Assembly (NCBI GenBank): GCA_902482195.1
Contig: CABSZQ010000063.1
Span: 1 to 7,273 of the forward strand
Direction: 5' to 3'
DNA: 7,273 bases
Origin: an uncultured Haemophilus sp.
Lineage (GTDB): Bacteria > Pseudomonadota > Gammaproteobacteria > Enterobacterales > Pasteurellaceae
This document shows positions 1 through 5,982 of this stretch, piece after piece. The position numbers and the translations under genes are program-made. A model generated the notes under the pieces. The model saw nothing but the letters and a program-made list of their open reading frames with translations. It was not told the origin of the DNA and made no database searches. Position 1 is the stretch's first letter; every line of letters begins with the position of its first letter.

Positions 1-336
1 TACGGTGATTAAATCACTGCCTGCGCCAAACGGTGCGACACGGGTAAATAAAGGCAAGCTCATAGCAACCACCATCACGGTGCTGATTAGCACATAAGGC
101 ATCACTTTAGAAACCCAACCTGCATTGTCTGGCCAAATGTTTTGGCGTTTCATTAATTTCGCAATATCGCGATAATCTTGTAACACGCCAGGACCGCGAC
201 GAGATTGAATACGAGCGCGGATCATACGTGAAATACCGGAAAATAACGGTGCAAGGGCTAGCAAAATCAAGGCTTGCACAATGGCAAAAACAAACATTCC
301 GGCAGATGTTGCAATTTCTGAAGGTAACGTAATCAT
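1..336 (-). CDS. hyfC: Hydrogenase-4 membrane subunit HyfC, N-terminal part (runs off left edge)
   Basis: The first 112 codons of a NuoH/HycD-family membrane protein, which anchors the hydrogenase module of group 4 NiFe hydrogenases in the inner membrane. I translated it directly from the complement. It starts MITLPSEIATSAGMF, has a first hydrophobic helix at about residues 13-33, and then the family signature with SGISRMIRARIQSRRGPG and QDYRDIAKLMKRQ at about residues 34-67. A second hydrophobic stretch follows at about 82-97, then TRVAPFGAGSDLITV. This closely follows remembered E. coli HyfC, where the same loop precedes LFKRQ. The full protein should be about 315 residues, so roughly two thirds lies outside the window. 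The start is fixed by a strong ribosome site 5-12 bases upstream. It lies 10 bases after the hyfB stop and is surely co-transcribed with hyfAB. Family assignment is firm; hyf rather than hyc rests on the neighbours. Confidence 0.93.
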   Translation of the reverse strand, partial: MITLPSEIATSAGMFVFAIVQALILLALAPLFSGISRMIRARIQSRRGPGVLQDYRDIAKLMKRQNIWPDNAGWVSKVMPYVLISTVMVVAMSLPLFTRVAPFGAGSDLITV

Positions 337-340
337 CTTC

Positions 341-348
341 AACCTCCT
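341..348 (-). promoter_or_regulatory. hyfC ribosome binding site overlapping the hyfB stop
   Basis: On the minus strand the sequence reads TAGGAGGTTGAAG before the hyfC ATG. The hyfB stop codon TAG (349-347) shares its last two bases with the AGGAGGT Shine-Dalgarno sequence. This near-perfect site fixes the hyfC start. Its overlap with the stop suggests that translation of hyfC is coupled to hyfB (inference). Confidence 0.8.
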
Positions 349-2368
349 ACATCAACGCAATGGAAAGTAGTATTGCCACCAAGGCAATCACGAAGTACAC
401 GCAGTACACACGGAAGTCACCTTGTTGCAACCATTGGATTTTTGTTCCTAACCAAGGAATAAAACGAGCGATAGGCATCGTTATTTTTTCTTCCCAGAAA
501 GGTTCTGTTTTTGTTGCGCCTTTAATTACCGCTTGGATGCCTTTATCACCTAAAGGTGCAGGATCCAACACTTCACGCAAGGTATAAAGCGACTTGAAAA
601 TCGTACGTAACGGACGAGTGAAACTACCTGCAGAGGCAGCCATATCTTGTTCATAAGCATAACCACAAGCCCATGGATTGCCTTTTGCACGATCGGATAA
701 ACGTTGATTTTTGGTAAAGGCATAAAAACTAAATGGCAAGAAGAAGAATGCCAATAGCATGATAGTCACCATCGGTGTTGAAAGTGCGGTATGCGGTTCA
801 GCCTGTGCAACCACCACGCCATTTTGCGCCAACATTAGCGGCTCGCTATGAGCAAGTGCGGTCGAAATTTTCGCAATTATTGGGGTTACCACAGATGCAC
901 CCACACCTAACAACACACAACATAAGGCCAACACTGCCATGGCAATCACCATTGGTTTTGGTACTTCGCGTGCATTAGCTGCTTTTTCACTACGTGGTGC
1001 ACCACCGAAGCTGATACCGTACACTTTCACGAAACAAAGTGCCGCTAACGCACCAGTCAACGCCAACATAATGATGGCTATCGGGCCGGCTAGTTTTAAT
1101 ACGAAATCATCACTTTGGCTTAAGGTGAATAAGGATTGATAAGTAAACCATTCACTGACGAAACCGTTAAACGGTGGCAATGCCGAAATCGCCATGGTAC
1201 CGATTAAGAAACAGAAGGCAGTGTAAGGCATAAGTTTGCCTAAGCCGCCCATTAAGTCCATGTCTTTAGTATGCAAGCGATACATTACTGAACCTGCACC
1301 TAAGAATAACAAGCCTTTGAATACAGAATGGTTAAGTAAGTGGTATAAACCACCAAGTAAGCCTACGGTTGCCAACACTGGATGATGTGTCGCGATACCA
1401 ATCATACCGACGCCCACACCCATCATAATGATACCGATATTTTCTACCGTGTGATAGGCCAAGAGTTTTTTGATGTCATGTTCTGCCAAGGCATAAAGTA
1501 CGCCGAGTACAGAAGATACCGCACCGAAACCGAGTACGATAACGCCATACCAAACATTGGTAGAACCGAGAAGATCGACACCGACTTTAATGATCCCGAA
1601 GATACCGATTTTAACCATCACACCAGACATCATCGCTGATGCATGAGAAGGTGCAGCCGGGTGAGCTTTCGGTAACCAGCTGTGTAATGGAATCATACCT
1701 GCTTTTGCGCCAAAACCTAAAAATGCCAAAATAAAGGCAGTAAAGGCAAGCGGTGCCGGCAAAGTGGTTTGACGGAATGCGCTAAATTCAAAACTACCGG
1801 CATAGCAGTAGAAAATGAAGAAGGCGATCATAATTAATACCGAACCGGCATGCGCAATAAAGAAATAAAGCAAGCCCGCATTTACGGCGTTGTCATCTTG
1901 TTCGGTAAGAACTAAGAAATAAGATGCCAATGACATCATTTCAAAGAATACAAGGAAGTAGAACGCATTATCGCTGGTAACTAACGCAACCATGGAAGCG
2001 ATAAATAAATTCATAAAGAAACCCATAGAACCTGCGCCTTTACCTTTGTATTCTTTCACATAAGAGAAAGAATAAAGTGCGGTCACAATAACTAATAAAG
2101 AAATTACACACACCATAAACGCCGCCAATCCATCAATACGGATGGAAAATGAGGCAAATTCAAATGGGGTTTTAAAAACATCAACGACTGTGTCGCTGCT
2201 GATCAGAACGGGGATGCAGGCAACAATACCTAACACTCCAGCAAGTACACCGGTCACGCCGGATATATTGATTGAAAGTTGTTCGTTTCGTCTCACTGCG
2301 AGCGAAATAAACGCACCTACGACATAAATCAACAGGGTCGTGATGAGTAAATTGATAGGTAAACTCAT
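347..2368 (-). CDS. hyfB: Hydrogenase-4 proton-antiporter-like membrane subunit HyfB
   Basis: A 673-residue polytopic inner-membrane protein of the NuoL/NuoM/MrpA antiporter family, part of the membrane arm of the formate-hydrogenlyase-type hydrogenase-4 complex and a candidate proton-translocating subunit. It is hydrophobic almost throughout. The core domain carries the family motifs: Glu143 in FFEMMSLASY, Lys222 and His229 in GAKAGMIPLHSWLPKAHP (residues 220-237), Lys253, His347 and Lys351 in NHSVFKG, and Glu405 in LPPFNGFVSEW. A HycC/HyfB-type C-terminal extension (NPWACGYAYEQDM, residues 564-576) precedes a last membrane helix at about 653-672. Length matches E. coli HyfB (about 672) rather than HycC (about 608), which supports hyf. 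The ATG has a GGAGTG ribosome site at 2374-2379. It begins 37 bases after hyfA and ends 10 bases before hyfC. Three uptake signals lie inside, each read in frame as Thr-Ala-Leu. Confidence 0.95.
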   Translation of the reverse strand: MSLPINLLITTLLIYVVGAFISLAVRRNEQLSINISGVTGVLAGVLGIVACIPVLISSDTVVDVFKTPFEFASFSIRIDGLAAFMVCVISLLVIVTALYSFSYVKEYKGKGAGSMGFFMNLFIASMVALVTSDNAFYFLVFFEMMSLASYFLVLTEQDDNAVNAGLLYFFIAHAGSVLIMIAFFIFYCYAGSFEFSAFRQTTLPAPLAFTAFILAFLGFGAKAGMIPLHSWLPKAHPAAPSHASAMMSGVMVKIGIFGIIKVGVDLLGSTNVWYGVIVLGFGAVSSVLGVLYALAEHDIKKLLAYHTVENIGIIMMGVGVGMIGIATHHPVLATVGLLGGLYHLLNHSVFKGLLFLGAGSVMYRLHTKDMDLMGGLGKLMPYTAFCFLIGTMAISALPPFNGFVSEWFTYQSLFTLSQSDDFVLKLAGPIAIIMLALTGALAALCFVKVYGISFGGAPRSEKAANAREVPKPMVIAMAVLALCCVLLGVGASVVTPIIAKISTALAHSEPLMLAQNGVVVAQAEPHTALSTPMVTIMLLAFFFLPFSFYAFTKNQRLSDRAKGNPWACGYAYEQDMAASAGSFTRPLRTIFKSLYTLREVLDPAPLGDKGIQAVIKGATKTEPFWEEKITMPIARFIPWLGTKIQWLQQGDFRVYCVYFVIALVAILLSIALM
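782..790 (+). repeat. DNA uptake signal core
   Basis: An exact AAGTGCGGT, the Haemophilus-type uptake signal core, inside hyfB. On the hyfB strand it is exactly codons 527-529 (Thr-Ala-Leu). The flank downstream is not AT-rich, so this is a weaker copy than the one at 854. Confidence 0.85.
854..862 (+). repeat. DNA uptake signal core with AT-rich flank
   Basis: An exact AAGTGCGGT followed by CGAAATTTTCGCAATTATT, matching the extended AT-rich tail of strong uptake signals. It lies inside hyfB at codons 503-505 (Thr-Ala-Leu), in the same orientation as the copy at 782 and 72 bases from it. Confidence 0.88.
2075..2083 (+). repeat. DNA uptake signal core
   Basis: An exact AAGTGCGGT preceded by A and followed by CACAATAACTAATAAAG, an AT-rich tail. 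It lies inside hyfB at codons 96-98, again read as Thr-Ala-Leu on the coding strand. Confidence 0.87.
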
Positions 2369-2405
2369 AATATCACTCCATTGATTACAAGTTAAAACAC
2401 ACTAA

Positions 2406-3005
2406 TTATCTTGGAATAGCAGGCGAAGAAACCATTGCCATTTCACGTTTTCTTTCGTTAGCCTGCTTGATACTCTCATCACTAATAATAAATAATGTTT
2501 TGGTCGGACAGGTTTGTACACAAGCCGGACCATCTTCACGGAAATAGCAAAGATCGCATTTCACAGCAATGGCTTTTACACCTGGTTGCCATGCCAGCAT
2601 ATTGTGTAAATCCGTATTATCTGGTGCAGTACGAATATCTCGTTTTACCGCATCAGTGAAAGAGAATCCCTCATAATAGGTTGGTGCGTCAATCGGTGCA
2701 GAACCATGTTGGGTAATTGCACCGAATGGGCAAGCAATACCACAAAGTTTACAACCGATACAGAGACTTTCGTTAAGTTGAATGGTGTCATTAATGTGTG
2801 TGATTGCGTGCACCGGGCACACGGTAGCACATGGTGAATCATCACAATGACGACAGAGAATTGGCACGGTTACATCATCATTACGCATGACTTGTAATCG
2901 TGGAAAAGATTGTAATCCGAAAGCTTTATGCACTTCGCTACAAGCGGCCATACAGGTGTTGCATCCAATGCAATCCTTCGGATCACCGATTACAAAACGA
3001 TTCAT
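2406..3005 (-). CDS. hyfA: Hydrogenase-4 four-cluster [4Fe-4S] ferredoxin-like subunit HyfA
   Basis: A 199-residue cytoplasmic electron-transfer subunit that probably passes electrons from formate dehydrogenase H to the hydrogenase module. Four cysteine groups are visible: C12-x2-C15-x2-C18-x3-C22, C51-x2-C54-x4-C59-x3-C63, C82-x2-C85-x2-C88-x3-C92 and C150-x2-C153-x8-C162-x3-C166, enough for four [4Fe-4S] clusters. The opening MNRFVIGDPKDCIGCNTC and the stretch LNESLCIGCKLC closely resemble E. coli HyfA (about 205 residues). HydN and HycB are relatives, but its place directly before hyfB and hyfC makes HyfA the best name. There is no signal peptide or membrane segment. The ATG is preceded by a very strong AAGGAGG ribosome site at 3013-3019. 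It is the first gene of the operon, facing the divergent control region shared with hypC. Confidence 0.92.
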   Translation of the reverse strand: MNRFVIGDPKDCIGCNTCMAACSEVHKAFGLQSFPRLQVMRNDDVTVPILCRHCDDSPCATVCPVHAITHINDTIQLNESLCIGCKLCGIACPFGAITQHGSAPIDAPTYYEGFSFTDAVKRDIRTAPDNTDLHNMLAWQPGVKAIAVKCDLCYFREDGPACVQTCPTKTLFIISDESIKQANERKREMAMVSSPAIPR

Positions 3006-3059
3006 ACATTCCCCTCCTTGTATGTAAATAACGTTTCTACAATAACCACTCTAGAAGTA

Positions 3060-3089
3060 AGGATACTCCTGTCGAAAAGTAAAGCTCAA
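3060..3089 (-). promoter_or_regulatory. Candidate hyfA operon promoter
   Basis: On the minus strand, TTGAGC (3089-3084) and TATCCT (3065-3060) are separated by 18 bases. Each matches the sigma-70 consensus at four of six positions. The predicted start near 3053 would place the centre of the FNR-type site at about -61.5, a normal class I activator position. The alternative -10 hexamer TACTTT (3081-3076) would put the site near -45.5. Weak hexamers would suit an activator-dependent promoter, but the choice is uncertain. Confidence 0.35.
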
Positions 3090-3107
3090 GAAGTAATTCA
3101 AAAAATT

Positions 3108-3121
3108 GTGATTAAGATCAA
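3108..3121. promoter_or_regulatory. FNR-type binding site (CRP/FNR hybrid)
   Basis: GTGATTAAGATCAA matches the FNR consensus TTGAT-N4-ATCAA at nine of ten defined positions. Starting one base earlier, TGTGA-N6-TCAAA also matches nine of ten positions of the CRP consensus. FNR is the anaerobic activator and fits the hydrogenase genes on both sides, so I favour it. The site is 103 bases from the hyfA start and 228 from the hypC start. Binding is inferred from sequence alone. Confidence 0.6.
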
Positions 3122-3156
3122 AAGATTTACATTGTTTTTCCATTACTGTGATGGAC

Positions 3157-3170
3157 CTGTTAAATAACAG
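3157..3170. promoter_or_regulatory. Short palindrome CTGTTA-AA-TAACAG
   Basis: A perfect inverted repeat with six-base arms and a two-base centre in the divergent control region. The inner GTTAAATAA resembles the ArcA core motif GTTAATTAA, and a second GTTAAAAAT begins 31 bases downstream at 3190. An ArcA or other operator is possible, but the evidence is only sequence similarity. Confidence 0.3.
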
Positions 3171-3266
3171 TGAAACATAATAATTTTATGTTAAAAATGT
3201 GAACAGATTTTCAACAATAGACATCATCCTATTTGAAATATCGCTATACAAATTTAAGTGGTTACG

Positions 3267-3275
3267 TGATAAAAT
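3267..3275 (+). promoter_or_regulatory. Candidate extended -10 promoter for hypC
   Basis: TGATAAAAT fits an extended -10 element (TGn followed by TAAAAT, five of six against TATAAT). The -35 region at 3247-3252 (TACAAA) is poor, as is common for extended -10 promoters. Transcription would start near 3282, giving a leader of about 67 bases that contains the 3291-3313 dyad. An alternative is a class II FNR promoter with TACTGT at 3144-3149, which would place the FNR-type site at exactly -41.5. Confidence 0.35.
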
Positions 3276-3290
3276 TTACCCTTCGCAGTA

Positions 3291-3313
3291 TGTTTATTGG
3301 TGCACAATAAACA
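3291..3313. promoter_or_regulatory. Perfect 9-bp-arm dyad upstream of hypC
   Basis: TGTTTATTG (3291-3299) and its exact reverse complement CAATAAACA (3305-3313) flank the five bases GTGCA. The dyad ends 35 bases before the hypC ATG and just downstream of the candidate promoter, where it could be a repressor operator or a weak leader hairpin. The arms contain only two G/C pairs and no T-run follows, so it is not a terminator. TGTTTA...TAAACA recalls the NadR operator, but the spacing is 11 rather than 6, so I do not assign it. Confidence 0.45.
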
Positions 3314-3348
3314 ATTCATCTCATAAACATTCAAACTAAGGACAGATT

Positions 3349-3624
3349 ATGTGTTTAGGTATTCCGGGACAGATCATTCAAGTAGCTGACAGCGCATTAC
3401 AGCTTGCTGTAGTCGATGTCTGCGGAGTAAAAAGAGAAGTTAATATTTCATTAATTTGTCAGGATGACCCAAAACCTCTAGTTGGCAAATGGGTTCTCGT
3501 ACATGTGGGTTTTGCCATGACAATTATTGATGAAGAAGAAGCCAAACAGACTCAAGAAGCCTTAATTGCCATGAGCCAGCTAGAACACGAAGTCGGCGAT
3601 TTTCTTGGTCTCAATCAAAAATAA
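3349..3624 (+). CDS. hypC: NiFe-hydrogenase maturation chaperone HypC
   Basis: A 91-residue member of the HypC/HybG/HupF family. HypC pairs with HypD to hold the iron atom while CN and CO ligands are added, then delivers it to the hydrogenase large-subunit precursor in the cytoplasm. The protein opens MCLGIPGQI, with the essential Cys2 exposed after removal of Met1. It has the conserved [10 protein letters not shown] at residues 22-31 and [10 protein letters not shown] at 48-57, including His52. Length matches E. coli HypC (about 90). The ATG is required by the conserved Met-Cys start and has a TAAGGA ribosome site at 3337-3342. It is followed 13 bases later by hypF and shares its leader region with divergent hyfA. 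HypC and HybG cannot be separated by sequence reading alone; the hyf context favours HypC. Confidence 0.95.
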   Translation: MCLGIPGQIIQVADSALQLAVVDVCGVKREVNISLICQDDPKPLVGKWVLVHVGFAMTIIDEEEAKQTQEALIAMSQLEHEVGDFLGLNQK

Positions 3625-3626
3625 AC

Positions 3627-3630
3627 AGGA
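3627..3630 (+). promoter_or_regulatory. hypF ribosome binding site
   Basis: AGGA lies seven bases before the ATG at 3638 and just after the hypC stop (3622-3624). It decides the hypF start. A TTG codon in the same frame at 3605, inside hypC, would add 11 residues that are not part of the acylphosphatase domain and has no good ribosome site. Confidence 0.6.
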
Positions 3631-3637
3631 TTGCGTT

Positions 3638-5905
3638 ATGCAAGGGATCGAATTACGCATAAAAGGAAAAGTTCAGGGCGTGGGATTTCGCCCTTTTGTC
3701 TGGCTTCTGGCAAATCAATATGGATTAAATGGAGATGTCAATAATGATGGACAAGGCGTGTTAATTCGTTTTGTCTCTCCACCAGCAAATGCACTTGAGC
3801 AATTTTTATCCGACCTACAAAATAAACTCCCACCTCTAGCGCAAATTACTGACATTACTCAGCGCACCATAGATTGGCCTGAAGCAGCCACAGTAACAAG
3901 CTTTACTATCCGGGAAAGCGAAAACAATCAAATGGACACGCAAATTATTCCCGATGCAGCAACCTGTCCACATTGTTTAGCTGACTTATTCGATCCCAAC
4001 AATCGACGTTATCACTACCCCTTTACCAATTGTACCCATTGCGGTCCGCGTTTTACCATCATCAAGGCAATTCCTTACGACCGAAAAAACACGGCGATGT
4101 CTGTTTTTCCGCTTTGCCCACAATGTGAAAAAGAATACAAAAATCCCGCTGATCGTCGTTTTCATGCTCAACCCAATGCTTGTTCGGTCTGCGGCCCTCA
4201 TATCTGGTTACAAGATCGAGAACAAACGCTTGCTACTCATGAAACAGCACTAAAACAGACCGCACTTTTATTGCAACAAGGTCACATCGTCGCGGTTAAA
4301 GGTTTAGGCGGTTTTCATCTGGCCTGTGATGCGAATAATCAAAAGACGGTTGATTTATTACGTCAACGGAAACATCGTCCCACAAAACCATTAGCCATTA
4401 TGGTGCCTGATCTGCAGTTTTTACAGGATTTGAGTTCTCAAGAAACAGAATTGCTAACCAGCAGTGCAGCTCCGATTGTACTGCTAGCAAAACATAAAGT
4501 ACCCAATATTGCTGATAATATTGCGCCTAACTTGCAAGAAATCGGCGTCATGCTTCCAAGTAATCCACTACAACATTTGTTATTACGTGCGGCTAATCGT
4601 CCACTCGTGATGACCTCTGCGAATGCCAGTGGGCAACCTCCTGTATTGAAAAATGAACATGCAGTGGAGCAATTAGCTGATTTAACGGATTTTTATCTTT
4701 GCCACAATCGCGATATTCTACAACGTGCTGATGATAGCCTTGTTCGCGTTGCCTTCGATGGATTAGAAACATTGCGTCGTGCTCGTGGCTATGTGCCAGA
4801 TGAAATACCACTTGAAACACAAAGTGTGAAGAATGTGTTGGCGTTAGGTTCCGATCTGAAAAATACATTCTGCTTACTACGTCACAATAAAGCCGTACTG
4901 AGTCAACATATTGGCGATACAGCAAATGAACAAGTGCGGTCACAATTAAGTGAAAATCTTGAATTATTTCAAAATATTTATCAATTTAAACCAGACATTA
5001 TCGCTGTCGATGCTCACCCTGGCTATTTTTCATCTTCCATTGGTAAACAACTTGCCGAACAGCAACAAATCACACCAATAGAAGTACTGCATCATCATGC
5101 TCATATTGTCAGTGTAATGGCCGAACACAATTGTAATGAACCTGTAATTGGTCTAGCTCTAGACGGTATCGGCATGGGCGAAAATGGACAACTTTGGGGG
5201 GGGGAATGCCTACTTGTTGATTATCAACATAGTCAATATTTAGGTGGTCTGCCGGCTGTTGCTCTGCCAGGAGGCGATCTTGCAGCTAAACAACCTTGGC
5301 GTAACTGGCTGGCTCACCTGCATCAATTTGTGCCACAGTGGCAAGAAATTCTCACAAAAACTTGCACTGAACCGAATTGGCAAATATTAGTTAATGCCAT
5401 TGAGCGCGGACTCAATTGTCCACCTATATCATCTGCGGGTCGTTTATTTGATGCCGTAGCTTATGCTCTCGGTATTGCACCAAGCAGTGTTTCTTGGGAG
5501 GGCGAAGCGGCCTGTCATTTAGAAGCACTGGCAAATACCTCATCTTTGGCGACACAAGCACAAAGTGCGGTCAATATTCCAGTAAAAATGCCGCTTATCG
5601 GCAATAAACTGGATTTGGCTTATTTCTGGCAAAGTTGGTTAAATTACCATGCGCCTGCCGCAGATAAAGCCTTCGCCTTTCACTATGCTCTCGCCCAAGG
5701 TTTTGCTGAACTTGCGACAAATCAAGCACGAAAACACCAATGCCGTACCATCGTGCTATCCGGCGGTGTGATGCATAACCAACTGCTACGTCGTTTATTA
5801 AAAGAAAATTTGAGCGAATTCCATGTACTAAGTGCGCATAAACTACCAATGGGTGATGGCGGACTCAGTTTAGGTCAGGCGGTTATTGCCATGCATAGAA
5901 ACTGA
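3638..5905 (+). CDS. hypF: Carbamoyltransferase HypF (hydrogenase cyanide-ligand synthesis)
   Basis: A 755-residue cytoplasmic enzyme. It uses carbamoyl phosphate and ATP to carbamoylate the C-terminal cysteine of HypE, the first step in making the CN ligands of NiFe hydrogenases. Domains in order: acylphosphatase-like (about 1-92, KVQGVGFRPF with Arg18, Asn36 in NNDG); two zinc-finger units (C110/C113 with C132/C135, and C160/C163 with C182/C185); a YrdC-like domain (about 200-390, including KGLGGFHLA and HRPTKPLAIM); and a Kae1-like domain (about 398-755) with likely metal ligands His485 and His489 (HHHAHI), Asp509 (ALDGIGMGENG) and Asp740 (GDGG). Length and motifs match E. coli HypF (about 750), and the frame is intact. 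It is probably co-transcribed with hypC. Codons 520-523 contain a nine-G run, so the intact frame depends on its length. Confidence 0.97.
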   Translation: MQGIELRIKGKVQGVGFRPFVWLLANQYGLNGDVNNDGQGVLIRFVSPPANALEQFLSDLQNKLPPLAQITDITQRTIDWPEAATVTSFTIRESENNQMDTQIIPDAATCPHCLADLFDPNNRRYHYPFTNCTHCGPRFTIIKAIPYDRKNTAMSVFPLCPQCEKEYKNPADRRFHAQPNACSVCGPHIWLQDREQTLATHETALKQTALLLQQGHIVAVKGLGGFHLACDANNQKTVDLLRQRKHRPTKPLAIMVPDLQFLQDLSSQETELLTSSAAPIVLLAKHKVPNIADNIAPNLQEIGVMLPSNPLQHLLLRAANRPLVMTSANASGQPPVLKNEHAVEQLADLTDFYLCHNRDILQRADDSLVRVAFDGLETLRRARGYVPDEIPLETQSVKNVLALGSDLKNTFCLLRHNKAVLSQHIGDTANEQVRSQLSENLELFQNIYQFKPDIIAVDAHPGYFSSSIGKQLAEQQQITPIEVLHHHAHIVSVMAEHNCNEPVIGLALDGIGMGENGQLWGGECLLVDYQHSQYLGGLPAVALPGGDLAAKQPWRNWLAHLHQFVPQWQEILTKTCTEPNWQILVNAIERGLNCPPISSAGRLFDAVAYALGIAPSSVSWEGEAACHLEALANTSSLATQAQSAVNIPVKMPLIGNKLDLAYFWQSWLNYHAPAADKAFAFHYALAQGFAELATNQARKHQCRTIVLSGGVMHNQLLRRLLKENLSEFHVLSAHKLPMGDGGLSLGQAVIAMHRN
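4259..4267 (-). repeat. DNA uptake signal core (reverse)
   Basis: ACCGCACTT, the complement of the uptake core, inside hypF. It is exactly codons 208-210 (Thr-Ala-Leu), at the start of the YrdC-like domain. Confidence 0.85.
4932..4940 (+). repeat. DNA uptake signal core
   Basis: An exact AAGTGCGGT inside hypF with an AT-rich tail (CACAATTAAGTG). Here it is read in another frame, within the Glu-Gln-Val-Arg-Ser-Gln stretch around residues 431-436. Confidence 0.86.
5196..5204 (+). repeat. Run of nine G inside hypF
   Basis: Nine consecutive G covering part of codons TGG-GGG-GGG-GAA, which encode the conserved Trp520-Gly521-Gly522-Glu523 of the Kae1-like domain. With nine G the frame is intact. 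By direct reading, ten G gives a stop after residue 527, and eight G gives a stop after residue 534. This is the only G or C run of this length in the window. It may be a slippage-prone contingency tract, a by-product of two adjacent GGG codons, or a spot prone to sequencing error. Confidence 0.8.
5563..5571 (+). repeat. DNA uptake signal core
   Basis: An exact AAGTGCGGT preceded by A and followed by CAATATTCC, inside the last third of hypF. It is read in the Gln-Ser-Ala-Val stretch around residues 642-645. Confidence 0.86.
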
Positions 5906-5929
5906 TCATCCTTAATGTTAAATATAAGA

Positions 5930-5965
5930 AAAAGAGTTAATCGAAAAGTGACGATTAACTCTTTT
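5930..5965. terminator. Bidirectional terminator between hypF and lysO
   Basis: A perfect 14-base-pair stem, AAAAGAGTTAATCG (5930-5943) against its complement (5952-5965), with an eight-base loop AAAAGTGA. T-rich sequence follows on the plus strand (CTTTTGTTTTTGTATTTC). On the minus strand the other arm ends in CTTTTTCTT. It begins 25 bases after the hypF stop and lies 18 bases beyond the lysO stop. It therefore should end both convergent transcripts. Confidence 0.85.
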
Positions 5966-5982
5966 GTTTTTGTATTTCTTTT

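Larger units (their letters stand above)
3006..3348. other. Divergent hyfA-hypC control region, no gene
   Basis: A 343-base AT-rich interval between the divergent starts of hyfA and hypC. I see no credible small gene in it; the open frame that crosses it lacks a convincing ribosome site and family resemblance. It holds a near-consensus FNR-type site (3108-3121), a palindrome (3157-3170), a longer dyad (3291-3313) and weak promoter-like hexamers in both directions. I found no TGGCA-N7-TTGC sigma-54 promoter and no FhlA-like upstream site. That differs from the E. coli formate hydrogenlyase regulon and fits a family generally lacking that sigma factor (established for H. influenzae, inferred here). 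Confidence 0.75.

Noticed and set aside
2928..3167. Small plus-strand open frame crossing the hyfA start and the control region
   Set aside because: Half of it is antisense to hyfA, the rest crosses the FNR-type site, and there is no convincing ribosome site or familiar sequence.
3198..3213. Second CRP-like site TGTGA-N6-TTTCA
   Set aside because: Only one half-site is good; the other matches three of five positions, and its spacing from the candidate hypC start is not a standard activator position.
3291..3313. NadR operator
   Set aside because: The half-sites TGTTTA and TAAACA are present but 11 bases apart, whereas the NadR consensus I know uses a six-base spacer; there is no NAD-related gene here.
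3006..3348. Sigma-54 promoter or FhlA site, expected from E. coli formate hydrogenlyase genes
   Set aside because: No TGGCA-N7-TTGC arrangement was found on either strand of the interval, and H. influenzae lacks this sigma factor.
3605..3637. Upstream TTG start for hypF inside hypC
   Set aside because: It would add 11 residues with no family counterpart. The ATG at 3638 has an AGGA site seven bases upstream and begins right at the acylphosphatase domain.
4593..4943. Open frame antisense to hypF, and similar ones opposite hyfB, hyfA and lysO
   Set aside because: They lie fully inside well-supported genes, show no recognisable family, and have compositions expected from the complement of the real coding strand.
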